Positions 24,671-35,267 of a stretch of 64,000 nucleotides of DNA are shown in pieces. The stretch covers positions 6,434,676 through 6,498,675 of the forward strand of contig CM061223.1 in NCBI GenBank assembly GCA_030844895.1, read 5' to 3'. The DNA comes from Ambrosia x helenae (taxonomy: Eukaryota > Streptophyta > Magnoliopsida > Asterales > Asteraceae). Made by a program: the position numbers and the translations under genes. Below the pieces are notes generated by a model. That model was not told the origin of the DNA, ran no database searches, and saw only the letters and a list, made by a program, of their open reading frames with translations. Position 1 is the stretch's first letter. Each line of letters starts with the position of its first letter.

Positions 24671-25083
24671 GGGTATGTTTGGCAATGAACTTTTAGGAGC
24701 TTCAAGCTTCAAGCTTTTAAGAAAAAGCTCCTACTTAATAAAAAAGTCTTGTTTGGTTGAAGGGGCTGCAAGCTTTTAGGTTAGAGAAAAAGCTCTACAG
24801 TGAAAAGCTACTAGTCGTAGCTTTTAAGAAAAAGCTCTACTGGCTACAAGCTTTTAATTAGTAAATGACACAAATACTCATTCTATTTTAAAAATAAAAT
24901 AAAAACCTTCTTTAAAAGCTTTTAATTATGACCATTTTGGTCATTTTTATACATTTTATTAAAAGCTCCAGCTACCCTGCCAAACACTAAAATATATTTA
25001 AAAAGCTTACAGCTACCAGCTTGCAGCTACCAGCTATCAGCTTCCACCTACCAGCCTCCAGCTAGTTTTGCCAAACATACCCA
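24671..25083. mobile_element. MITE with 15-bp inverted ends
   Basis: GGGTATGTTTGGCAA at 24671-24685 and its exact complement at 25069-25083. The interior is rich in AAGCTT/CAGCTA motifs. No coding capacity. No clear target duplication. Confidence 0.75.
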
Positions 25084-25902
25084 TATGTGAGCTAAAATAA
25101 TACTACCATATATTGTTTTACAATTTACACCTTAACACCATGTTTCAAAAATAAAGCTAGTAATTATCTCTTCAAATTATCGGGTTATATATTGCTTGAG
25201 AATAAAAATATAAAATCATACAATTAAACGACCTATAGTTCATGATCACAATATTACCAAGACTGGATGTAGAGCATCCAAAATTTCAAATTATCGGATT
25301 ATTTATTGCCTGAAAATAAAAGTCGACAATTAAACCAACTATATATAGTTTATGGTCACAATATTGCCATAATTAGTCCTACCAAGATCGGACTTAGAGC
25401 ACCCATGATGTGGTGGTTTTTTGCTTCGTCCGTTCTGGTGTGACACCCGGCGGATCCGCCACTTGTCTTGACATCAATATGATGAACACTAGACGATTTG
25501 GGCAAAATCAGATACCATCGAATTGCCAAATTATATTATCATTGTTTTACAATAAAATTTGGCATTTTAAACGCTAAACACACCCTCTCTAAAATTTGCT
25601 CATAAAGGCAACCTATTATTTTCGTTTGTGAAACTTATTGCCATTAAGCCGTTAGGTATACCGCTTGTGACGAGTGAATTGGGAGCTACCTGGCTGTGTG
25701 AGAGATGGGACACCCCCCGCCCCATATATGTCCCAAGGTTCGAGGGGATGGTTGGTTCCTTGCAACCAATTGTCCTATTCCCTCTCTCCTCTTTGTCACT
25801 ATCTTCTATCATCTTAATTTTTATAATTTTATTATTTAAACTAATATTGAAAAATAGTGTTGGAGGTGAAAGGAATATAACATAAGTTATAGGATGAAAG
25901 TG
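25084..25902. other. Intergenic, no gene seen
   Basis: AT-rich sequence with no recognisable gene. The overlapping frames at 25600-25932 lack any known motif. Confidence 0.5.
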
Positions 25903-26409
25903 TAGAGGTGTACAAATCAGTTTTTTTGTCAAACCGGTTCGCTACAGTACCGGTTCCTGGTCAAACCGATTTTGGTTTCAACCCGGTTCGGTTTTGACCG
26001 GTTTTGTCGGTTCGTAAGACTGGTTTCGGATACCGATTTCGATTTGTTTCGGTTTCAGTTCGTAAACCGATTCTTGCGCGCACTTTGTTTTAAAAGGCAA
26101 CACAATTTTTTTTTACATAATTTTTAAAGGTATATGAGTATATATTTGTATGTGCGGAAACTTTTTTGTATAATTTTATTATATATAATTTTTTAATATA
26201 AAATTCAGTTTTTTTTATTAAAAAATACCAGTTTTTTTATACCGGTTCCAAACCGTTTTTTGGAACCGGTTCCCAAACCGCTTTGAGTTGAAACCGGTTC
26301 GGTTTTTCTCGTGAGATGAGGAACCGATCCTATAACCCCCGCTTCTTGTAGAAACCGGTTCGGTTTTCCCTGTCCCGGTTCCCAAACGGTTTTTTTTTTA
26401 TCACCTCTA
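25903..26409. mobile_element. Non-autonomous hAT element
   Basis: Perfect 8-bp target duplication TGAAAGTG (25895-25902 and 26410-26417). Inverted ends TAGAGGTG / CACCTCTA. The interior is full of ACCGGTTCGGTTT-type motifs and has no transposase. Confidence 0.85.
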
Positions 26410-27035
26410 TGAAAGTGTGAGATGAATGGATATTCTAATATGACAGTGAGTTAGCATGCTCAAAGGTAGGATGACTATAGAGAACGGGCACATCCAGTCT
26501 GGGGCTTTCGGCTTCCTAGCCTAATCGGCTACATCGCCCCGCCTATTTAGGCTAGCATTCTAGGCTAGCAAATTCAGCTTTTGCTCGCCAAAGGTGAAGG
26601 TGGGTTTGTAGGTGGGGTTCATCTTATGGAATATGTGTAATTGGTTGGTATAGTAAAGTGGTGAGGTCCTTGGTTCCAGGCTACTTTAGGATTGACGTTT
26701 CCGATGTTTAGGCTACTTTAGGCTAGTTTAAGATTGAAATTATGTGACGCCGTGACATTAGCGCACCGTAGGCTTCCTTTTTGACATTAACTTCTTGTCC
26801 CATACATTTAGGAAACTGTAGTCATACATATATCTAGGAACTAAGAATTATGTTAATGCATCTAGGAACTATAAACATTTGCCAATATATTTGTAAGCAA
26901 AGGACTACAAATGCAAAAGTAAAATCACAATGAGCAAAGTATTAATAACCAAAGGGACCATTATCATAAATATCAAAAGCCCTTTATAACCCTTGCTAGG
27001 GTTGCTGAACCAAAACAACACATCCTACAACTAAA

Positions 27036-27524
27036 ATGACGACCACACTCCAACTAAAACTCAGAGGAATCTTCTTATCCGACAACTCGTCGGAGAATCT
27101 AACCAACCCTGTCGGAGACATCTTTTCTAACATCGTATCCGCCATAACCAACTTCTTCCAGTATCTAACAACCTTGTTTAACCAAAAATTCCCACCAGAA
27201 AAACGTGACGAGCAAATCCATTGGTTGTTAGATGGTGCCACACCCTATATCATCGGTGCCATCGTCTTGATCACGATTTTATGCTGCTGGAGCTGCTTAG
27301 TGTCGTGCATTTCTGGTATCCTACGTGGACTCTACAACGTTGTGTGTTCGTTTTTCAGGTGTGTTCGTAGGTGTTTTTGCTGTGGAACAAGATTAGGAAG
27401 AAGGATGATGAAGGCGCCTGGTAGATCGCATATGAGGATATCGAGATCTGCGTTTGAAGGAAACCCTAGAGGCTATTTTCGTGATCTTCGTGGCCAGCCT
27501 AATAATTTTGTTTTTATTGAATAA
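27036..27524 (+). CDS. Unrecognised membrane protein, repeat-family member A (162 aa)
   Basis: Single-exon frame from ATG to TAA. I do not recognise the family. It starts TTLQLKLRGIFL (residues 3-14) and has one copy of a module LTNPVGDIFSNIVSAITNFF plus QYLTTLFNQ (22-50). A charged linker PPEKRDEQI follows, then a membrane segment (about 69-94). After it comes a cysteine-rich stretch (nine Cys between 83 and 116, including CCWSCLVSC) that could be palmitoylated. The basic tail is RRMMKAPGR then ISRSAFEGNPRGYFRDLRG. Paralogues are at 30576, 34690 (dead) and 47846. CCCTTTATAACCC near 26978 is a plausible TATA region. The upstream TCTAGGAACTA motifs recur before member B. Confidence 0.8.
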   Translation: MTTTLQLKLRGIFLSDNSSENLTNPVGDIFSNIVSAITNFFQYLTTLFNQKFPPEKRDEQIHWLLDGATPYIIGAIVLITILCCWSCLVSCISGILRGLYNVVCSFFRCVRRCFCCGTRLGRRMMKAPGRSHMRISRSAFEGNPRGYFRDLRGQPNNFVFIE

Positions 27525-27986
27525 TGGTTTTCTTTTTATTTATTTTTCGTATGCTTTTATATGTATGGATATAGTCAGTTTGTGTGATTTTGTTTCCTGT
27601 TTTAAGAAAAACTAATCTAAGTAATTGATCATCGGTATTGTTTTTTAGTAAGTTTTCTTTGTTTGTAATTATAATTTCAAAAAAAAAAAAAATGAAAAAA
27701 AAGATTGTGCTTACTTGTTTTTCTTCGTTTGGTCATCACATGTTATGATTGATTTTGCATAAAATCATGCTTTATGCTTTGTGGTCACCAATTATTATTA
27801 TTATATGTGTATATGGTTTAAATTTTTTCATTTTTAAATAGTACACCTTTTGCTAGAATTGTTTTCACTAGTCTTTTTTTTTTTTCCTCCTTTTAATTAT
27901 CAAGATTGACTATTCCTTTGAACTAGTTTTTATAAAGGGAGAATCACCTAGTACTTGATCAAGTGGATTGCCAAAGTAGTCAATCA

Positions 27987-28216
27987 CTCCCGATTTTCAA
28001 GAGAGTCTGCTCATGTCTTCCAAGGTCATTATGACGTCTCCAGAGACACCACCGAGAGCAGATCTGCCAAAACGTCTTGGCGCCAAGCCGTCTCTTTGAG
28101 ACGTTTTGGCAGATTTCAGGACGTGTGGCGTCTTCAGATTGGCTATTCTTGGTGGCTCTCCGGAGACGTCTACATGCCCTCGAAAGACGTGAACCGACTC
28201 TCCCAAATAACGGGAG
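27987..28216. repeat. 230-bp imperfect foldback (hairpin) element
   Basis: The left arm (27987-28076) and right arm (28095-28216) are reverse complements with bulges. They share CTCCCG, GAGAGTC, GACGTCTCC and ATCTGCCAAAACGTCT. The frames here are artefacts of the palindrome. Confidence 0.8.
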
Positions 28217-28358
28217 ATGGCTAGATCTGTAATTCCATTTGGACTTGATGATTTTCCCTTTTGTAAATTTGAATGCAAATTTAAGAAGCTTGATACAATT
28301 TTTATTAACATAAATACCTATTTAATATTATATATAATTCAAGTATTCAAACATAATT

Positions 28359-29101
28359 TTGTTTTGAACGACTAACAAAATTTTTATTAATCACCCAAGC
28401 TAACGGGATACTAGCGAAAAACACCCGGTACATCATGTTACATATCACCAAAACAATAGAGTAAAGAAAAACAAAGATAACATATCATAGACTACCACCC
28501 AACTTGTGAAAGGTTGAAACTACGCCACTTATTCCAATCCAAGCCTTGAGCCTTCGATCTAGTTTTTATCCAAAGAAAGCTCCTCGCCTTGATTTCACCA
28601 ATGATACATTGCAACGAACATTGTTTTTGATTGAACACCATTTTGTTTCTACATTTCCACAAGCACCAAATGGAGGTCAAAATAATTGCATATAGTGCCT
28701 TTTTCCTTTGTTTTGACCCACTGCAGTAAGAATGTAAAGTTAAAAGATCACTAAATCCAAAAGCAAATATGTTTCCTTCTTTCCACCACTGAGATAAAAT
28801 ATGCCAAATTGATTGCGCCAATTCGCACGAGGCAAACAAATGATCAATCGTTTCTGGATGAGCTGAACACATTGGACACATAGTCGAACCCACGTTGATA
28901 TTCCGCCTTTGGAGTGCCGTGCGTGTAGGATTTCTGCCAAGAAAAGATCTCCACACTAAGATCCACACTTTGCGAGGAACCCACGAATTTTGTTGCACCA
29001 CAACTGTAGAGGCCAGCAATCGACTACTCTGCAGCCTTCGTTTGATGTCCCCAACCCGAAACCCAGCCCCAGTCGTATCACCCAACACCCATTGCCACCT
29101 A
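28359..29101 (-). pseudogene. 5'-truncated L1-type LINE fragment with RT zinc-binding domain
   Basis: Flanked by a perfect 15-bp target duplication (TATTCAAACATAATT at 28344-28358 and 29102-29116). The minus-strand frame from 29101 to the stop at 28492-28494 encodes the zf-RVT tail of a LINE ORF2: WVPRKVWILVWR, then C-x2-C in MCPMCSAHPETIDHLFASC and a Trp-rich end. The endonuclease and RT core are missing, as is usual for 5'-truncated retrotransposition. The 3' untranslated end reaches 28359. Confidence 0.9.
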
Positions 29102-29116
29102 TATTCAAACATAATT

Positions 29117-30140
29117 ATGGGTTAGGAAAAAGAAAAGAAAATTAGATAAGAAAGCATGGTTATTTTCGATGGGTTGACAATGGCGCGCCAACTGTGGCTT
29201 TTGCTTTAATTTGTGAAAAGTCTTGGTGTTATTTCACATCAAATCCGTACCAACTTGTATTGCTCACATGACTGAGATGTGTGACATTGACTCAATGAGG
29301 TCATGGGTGTGAAATGGAGGAAGGAGTCGGGAAGATATCACGTTTTTTTTTTCCTCTTGAAATAATGGAAGAGGAAGGGGGACCATTTTCTCATTTGGGG
29401 AGGGGAATGGGAAGGGGTAAATGAGGTGGCGATGATGTGAACAAGGGGGAAAGGGGAATCACACCCCTCAGCCTGCCTGAGAGAATAGCCAAATTTTTTA
29501 ACCATTACTTCCAGCAAAGCCGCTATCAGTAAAATTCAAAAAATCACAGTCATGTTATTTCATCATACCATCACGAACTTAGGTATCGCTTATCACCAAA
29601 CCATTCTCATCGAGTTAATTGCAGTTTCGTCCCTTTAGTTTGCCCCAACTAATAGGTTCAACACGAGTATAACACTCTGAGTCCTTGCGGTTTGTCGAGC
29701 TAACACTTTAACTTCAATATAATATAACGGAACACGTTGGTAGTTTAGATATCGAATTCGAGGAGCCGCACCCACCGCTCACTTAATTTTATTATTTCAT
29801 TTTTATTTTAAGTTACATTTTTTAGTAATGTTTTTATTTAATTTCTAGTAATTTTTTTTATTTAATGTAAGTTTTTTTATATTATTTAATGTACTTTTTT
29901 TTTTGTTTTATTTAATGTAAGTTCGTTATTTTATTTTATTTAATGTAATGTTTTTATTTTGTTTAAAATAAAAGTTTAGTGATTAGTATCATTCAACCCC
30001 GTATTTTTGTGATAAATGTGATGGAAATGAAGTGACACATTATTATTGAATGTGATAGTATGATGAGTGTGATGACCACCCCATCCACCTTTACTGGTAA
30101 TTCTGCATCACCATCCATGAACTTTTGATTGCAATGAAGG
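29117..30140. other. Intergenic, low complexity
   Basis: No gene. 29790-29960 is built of short units TTTTTATTTAATGTAAG. 29350-29475 is purine-rich and ends CACACCCCTCAGCC, resembling the MITE end at 58936. Confidence 0.5.
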
Positions 30141-30320
30141 TGAAAAGGTTTACCCACAATAGTGGGGTACCTGCCCGGGAGGTCTCGAGTTCGATCCACG
30201 AGGTATGCAAAACATGCGAAGCCTTCGGGCGAAAGGTTGAAAAGCCTGTATACACAGGGGATGGGTGGGTAGTTTCGTTGGCAAGCGACCTACCTAGGTG
30301 AACTATACCATAAAAAAAAT
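30140..30320 (+). mobile_element. SINE-like retroposon
   Basis: B-box-like GAGTTCGATCC near 30188-30198 and a downstream GCCTTCGGGCG motif shared with the SINE at 51103. It ends in a short A run near 30313. Target duplication not found. Confidence 0.45.
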
Positions 30321-30575
30321 CATCTAGGAAATAGGAACTAGATGCATGCGTCTAGAATACGTAAATGCATCTTGGAAGTAGGAACTACAAATGCATGTAT
30401 ATTTTTATGCACAGGACTACATCTAGGAAATAGTAATGTGATCTGACTAATAATGTAGGGACTAATTTGAAACTAATCTAAACTTCTTAATTACTCCTTT
30501 TTATAACATAAAGTTCTTAATAACCCCTTTATATTTTATAAAGTGGCCAGTCGATCTGCACACTCAACAACCAAA

Positions 30576-31742
30576 ATGGCGACCAAACTACAACTAAAAC
30601 TGAGGGGAATCTTCTTAACCGATGACATGCCGGAGACTCTCACCAACCCCATCGGCAACATCTTCTCTATGTTCTTCTCCGCTATAGGCAACTTCTTCAT
30701 GTACCTTATTAGCTTGATAACAAACCCTATCTCTCACCTCTTCTCTACCGTCGTCTCCGCCATAAGCAACTTCTTTTCTACCATCATCTCCACCGTATGC
30801 AACTTTTTCCAGTATCTTATTGGCTTGATTATTAACCCCATATGCCATATCTTCTCTGTGGTCATCAACTTCTTCTCTTCAATCATATCCAGTATAAGCA
30901 ACTTCTTTTATACGATAGTTTCCAGTATAAGCAGCTTTTTCACTACGATTGTCTCCAGTATAAGCAGCTTCTTCTCTACGATTGTCTCCAGTATAAACAG
31001 CTTCTTCTCTACGGTTGTCTCCAGTATAAGCAGCTTCTTCTCTACGGTTGTCTCCAGTGTAAGCAACTTTTTTCCGTATCTGTTTGGTTTGTTTAAACAG
31101 GCATTAGACACTCTAACAAACCCTATTGGCAACTTCTTCTCTACGGTCATCTCTACCCTAAACAACTTCTTTCATCATACGATAGAATGGTTTAGCCAAG
31201 AGTTTGATAATCTAACAATATACGCCGCCAATGTTTTCCCTACGGTCGTCTCCAGCGTATGCAACTTCTTCCAATCTCTGATTGGCTGGTTTAACCAAGA
31301 GATCATCTCGAAGGTTGTCTCCACTGTATCCAATTTGTACCAGAATCTTATTGACTGGTTTAACCTAGAGTTCCCACCCGAAACACGTGATGAGCAGATC
31401 CGTTGCTTGATTGTTGATGCCATACCCTATGTTATAGGTGTTGCAGTCTTGATCATTTGTATATGCTTCTGGAGCAGTGTATTATCAATCGCTAGTTCCA
31501 TTCTCCAAGGAATCTTGACTGCCGTTAGATGCATACTTAAGGGATGCTACACCATTGTTAAATGCATATTTCAGGGCATTGGTTATGTTCTCAAGGGATG
31601 CTTTGATGGCGGCAGTGGACCAGTATTGATGATGAAAGCACCGGGTCAACCTTTGTTGTGGATTTCAAGGCTCGCGTTTGAAGCAAACCCTGTCGGCTAT
31701 TTTCGTGGTCTTCGTGATTTGCCTACTGATTTTGTTTGCTAA
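30576..31742 (+). CDS. Unrecognised membrane-repeat protein, family member B (388 aa)
   Basis: Single exon. I choose the ATG at 30576 because its ATKLQLKLRGIFL start aligns with member A and the upstream in-frame codon at 30543 is GTG. Order: conserved N-terminus (1-14), LTNPIGNIF (22-30), hydrophobic repeats to about residue 265, charged linker FPPETRDEQI (266-275), membrane segment (about 283-310), Cys/Lys-rich stretch, and a tail with MMKAPGQ, ISRLAFEANPVGYFRGLRD (352-381). Residues 99-164 are six consecutive 11-residue repeats of the type FFSTIVSSISS. Nothing suggests an enzyme. The repeats could lie in or on a membrane (inference). TATTTTATAAAG at about 30532 is TATA-like. Confidence 0.8.
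   Translation: MATKLQLKLRGIFLTDDMPETLTNPIGNIFSMFFSAIGNFFMYLISLITNPISHLFSTVVSAISNFFSTIISTVCNFFQYLIGLIINPICHIFSVVINFFSSIISSISNFFYTIVSSISSFFTTIVSSISSFFSTIVSSINSFFSTVVSSISSFFSTVVSSVSNFFPYLFGLFKQALDTLTNPIGNFFSTVISTLNNFFHHTIEWFSQEFDNLTIYAANVFPTVVSSVCNFFQSLIGWFNQEIISKVVSTVSNLYQNLIDWFNLEFPPETRDEQIRCLIVDAIPYVIGVAVLIICICFWSSVLSIASSILQGILTAVRCILKGCYTIVKCIFQGIGYVLKGCFDGGSGPVLMMKAPGQPLLWISRLAFEANPVGYFRGLRDLPTDFVC
30870..31067 (+). repeat. 33-bp tandem repeats encoding 11-residue units
   Basis: Six in-frame units coding FF(S/T/Y)T(I/V)VSS(I/V)(S/N)(S/N), inside member B. Several adjacent units are nearly identical at DNA level (TCTACGATTGTCTCCAGTAT). Confidence 0.9.
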
Positions 31743-32072
31743 TAAATGTTGTATATGCAATGATGGGTTAAGTTAAAACAAATGATCTTGATCATGGTCC
31801 ACCTTGCAACTTTGGTGTTATGGAAGAACTAATGATGTTTTTAAAGAATTATATTTGTTTTTCACTCTTAACCATGGATAAAAAATGGTACCGGGTACGG
31901 GTAGTGATGATGCTAGATTTCGCCTCCTATAATTATTTTTGATACCGGACTGATATGGTATAAGTATTCTACCAATTTTACTTCCTATTGCCGCTACCGT
32001 AGCAAACAATTTTGGTAAATACGCTTGGTCTTTTAACCAGAGTTGATGAAGTGGTCTTTTAATCAATATATA
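31743..32072. other. 3' flank of member B, no gene seen
   Basis: AT-rich. No recognisable coding or structural element. Confidence 0.5.
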
Positions 32073-33097
32073 TCTATTAATTATTATTAATTAATATATA
32101 TAAAAGAATTGAACATTGGTGACGTGGCGTGCAATGGTGCATTCATCCTCTCCATGAAACTGCCACGTGGCATCATATATGAAAGATTTTAATGTTTTTT
32201 GAATTATTTCCTTTTCTAATTAAAAAAAAAGATAAACATAAAACTCTAAATTTATCTCTCTATCTCTCAATTCTCAAAAACTAGAATTAAATTGAGTTAT
32301 TTTAAGAAAAAAGAATTTAAAAACAAATTTAAATTTTTCTCTCTTATGTTCCTCCCATAATTTTTAAACGTTAATATCTTTTATATTCGAGATTTTTTAA
32401 ATAAAAAAATTACACCAAATTAACGAGCGTTTTATTATCTTTCCAACGAGTACCATAGTGTTATATAAAAAACGGAGAAAAAAACGACTATTTTTTGTGG
32501 GGTTATGTTCATACAGAAAAAAAAAAACACAAAGTGTTCAGGTTATTCATTAATCATGTTTTTTCTTTTAAACCAGGTTCTTATCTACGATGTTGAAATT
32601 CAGCCCAATCGTCATGCTATCATTGGAATTTTACTCTTCTAAAGATGTATAGGTATACTTCATCAAGAGAAGTTAGGAGAACGAATCACGCAACACTGCA
32701 ACACATGGTGTCACCTTATAACAAGATTATTTTTTTATTTATTTAATTACAAGAGTAATAATTATTACTATTAGTATTAATATTATTAGAATTGTTATAT
32801 TTTTCAACCCCCATCATGAATTCTACATCTATATAAGTCAAAGTCAAATTGTACCATATTTTAAATTACGTGAAGATGATTATATGTTGAAGGTTATCTT
32901 TTTAATACTGTATTATGTTTAATATGGTTTATGCTTTTTATTTTTTTTTAACTTTTTAAATAAATGTTTTTTTAACTAAGATTGATTATGTTTAAATTAT
33001 TTACGCTTTTCGTGATTTGAGTTTTCTTCTTTTATCATTTTTTATTAAATCATATTAAATTTTTCAACCCCGGACCTTCCCGGGGTAATCAGCTAGT
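32073..33097 (+). mobile_element. Probable Helitron
   Basis: A 5' TCTATTAATTATT preceded by A. The 3' end has hairpin CCCCGG-ACCTT-CCCGGGG followed by CTAGT at 33093-33097. The next base is G rather than the expected T, so the call is provisional. No helicase frame. Confidence 0.5.
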
Positions 33098-33272
33098 GTT
33101 ATTATAAACATAATGATGTGTATATTATAAACATAATGAAGTGTTTAAAAGTATTATTGATCTTGATCATTTGCCATGCAACTTTGGATTTGCTTTGTGT
33201 GATGTTTAAAGAATTAAAGTCTTCATTAATAACAATTAACAAAGCATGGTTATCTTAAGAGATAATGTGCTT

Positions 33273-33391
33273 GGTCTGACCTATATGCTTTTTTTTTTTG
33301 GAAGGTGTACTTCAGCGGTGAAACCAATCGACAGACAACCTCTCAACCCGAGTTCGAATCACTACCCACGCACCGGTCTGACCTATATGCT
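33273..33391 (-). mobile_element. Short retroposed tRNA-like sequence
   Basis: A perfect 17-bp duplication GGTCTGACCTATATGCT (33273-33289 and 33375-33391) brackets 85 bp. An 11-base T run on the plus strand marks a poly(A) tail of a minus-strand insert. The tRNA-like boxes (TTCAGCGGTGAA, GAGTTCGAATC) read on the plus strand, opposite to the tail. Confidence 0.75.
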
Positions 33392-34689
33392 AATTATTCA
33401 ATAACTTTTTCTAGTACAAGTTTATAACAATTTAAATTATTTTTTGTCAAAATACTTTTCTTATTAAGTTATGGAGTTACTCTAGATTATATTTTATAAC
33501 CCGAGTTGTAATCCATAGTTTTAGCTATAGAGAATTATTTGTTACAGTAAACTCAAAACATCACACACATAAATATCAGTTGGACCCTCATTGTTATGAA
33601 ATGATATTTGGTTGATTTATCTACTTTTGAGTTAAATACTTAAACGTGAAAGGGTGAAGCCAAGTTGAACTTGTTAAAGTTAAATTAAAGAGAGTTCAAA
33701 CTCTAGCTTGACTCCTTTTGACTTGGTAAATATGTGTGTTTTTTTTAAAATAAAGTTACTTTGAAAATATATATCATTCTGTAACTAAGTCAATTTTAAT
33801 CGAGCCTTATATCGAGAGCACATTTTAGATTGCTTTTTTAACGGTTTAAGTTGCAACAAATTCACTTTCGTTGGGGTTAGAACTCTTGACTTAAATGAAA
33901 GCAACACTAGACTAATGTCTTAACTCAATGGCTTTACCAATTGCACTCAACCTCCACCCTAGCATATTGATGTCTTCTCTCGGTTTTGTTTTCTCTCTCT
34001 TTTTTTATTTTTAATCTAACTTGACAATTCATTAAAATTACATTCAATAAAATAAATACAAATAGAAGAAGTAAAGTAATTAAAGTAATAAAAAGGCCAA
34101 TCAATGTGTGTTTTTATTAAAGTATATAAACATATTGATGGGTTTGGCAATTGGGTTCTAGGTTTCATACACCCCGTGACATCACATTCTGAGGGTGTGA
34201 CATCATATTCTGGGGTATGTGGCAGGCTCCTATTGGTGCATGATGTGGGCCAGGGTGTATGAATCCTAAATAAGGGGTGTATGGATCCAAAATACCTTGG
34301 CAATATATTACATCTTGACAATGGCCCACTAACTTAGGCTTTGGGTATTGCTTTGTCAAAAGTTTAAAGCCTTCTTCAATTTCATTTACACGTCAAATCC
34401 GTACGAGTTTGCACTAAAATAAGATAGCTAGCTTCTCTTCTAAGGCTACCCGGAGTGTAATTGTGGAAATGGACAGGGGAGCCTTTTCATGTCACCCTAT
34501 CACACCGTAGCACATGAGTAGGATACACTTGGTGGAAATTTTTATCGGCGTGGGGCAACACATGATGAAAGACGTGGCGGTCATTTATAGGGCTAACTAA
34601 TTTAAAAGTTTAGACCGTTTCACAACGGTAAGTGAAACTGTATATTTTTTATTCAATTATATTTATTACCACATTAAATTAAATGTTAT
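33392..34689. other. Intergenic, no gene seen
   Basis: AT-rich. The minus-strand frames near 34016-34359 show no known motif. Confidence 0.5.
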
Positions 34690-34898
34690 CTATAAAACAT
34701 CCTTGATCCCACCGTTTACTAAATCATTGACAAAACCGTCACTTTCACCCGTCGTTTTCGTAGTCTTGAACATGTTTTTGTGCTACTGGAGACTCTTATT
34801 CTCTATCATTTTCTTTGTTTCTGTCATATGCTTTAAAGTCGTGTGCTCGATTTTCAAGTGTATTCTTTGGTGTTTATTATGTGGAGCAAGAGCGGGGG

Positions 34899-35240
34899 TG
34901 TTGTAAACAATCAACGATAATACAATAATAGAATCAAAGAAAGAAACCCAAACCAAATGATTATTATTACCCAAGAAACTTCAAGTGAAAGATTACAAAG
35001 AAAAGAATGAAAGGAATTGAATGAAACAGAATGAATGAAACATTAGGCTCTAAACACAACTTATAACGACTAATCAATTGCTAACTGAAAATTAGCATCT
35101 TCAGCCCTTTATCTTTCCTTGTTGACAAACTTAGCCCTCAAACTTTATACTTCCAGTCCCTGAGCTTTTGGACTTTATTAATTGTGACAAATAACTATTA
35201 TTGACTTCTGTTGACTGCATCTTGACAACATATTATAACA
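34899..35240 (-). repeat. 3' LTR of the Copia element
   Basis: TGTTGTAAAC...TATTATAACA, 342 bp. Confidence 0.95.
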
Positions 35241-35267
35241 ATCTCCACCTTCAAGTGCAGTCTATCA

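Noticed and set aside
27955..28311. Two overlapping ~100-aa frames on opposite strands
   Set aside because: They are the two faces of the foldback element and mirror each other.
28492..29112. Possible host RNase H or zinc-binding gene
   Set aside because: The perfect 15-bp target duplication and the missing 5' part show a truncated LINE.
30543..30575. Start of family member B at 30543
   Set aside because: The codon there is GTG. The ATG at 30576 matches the start of member A.
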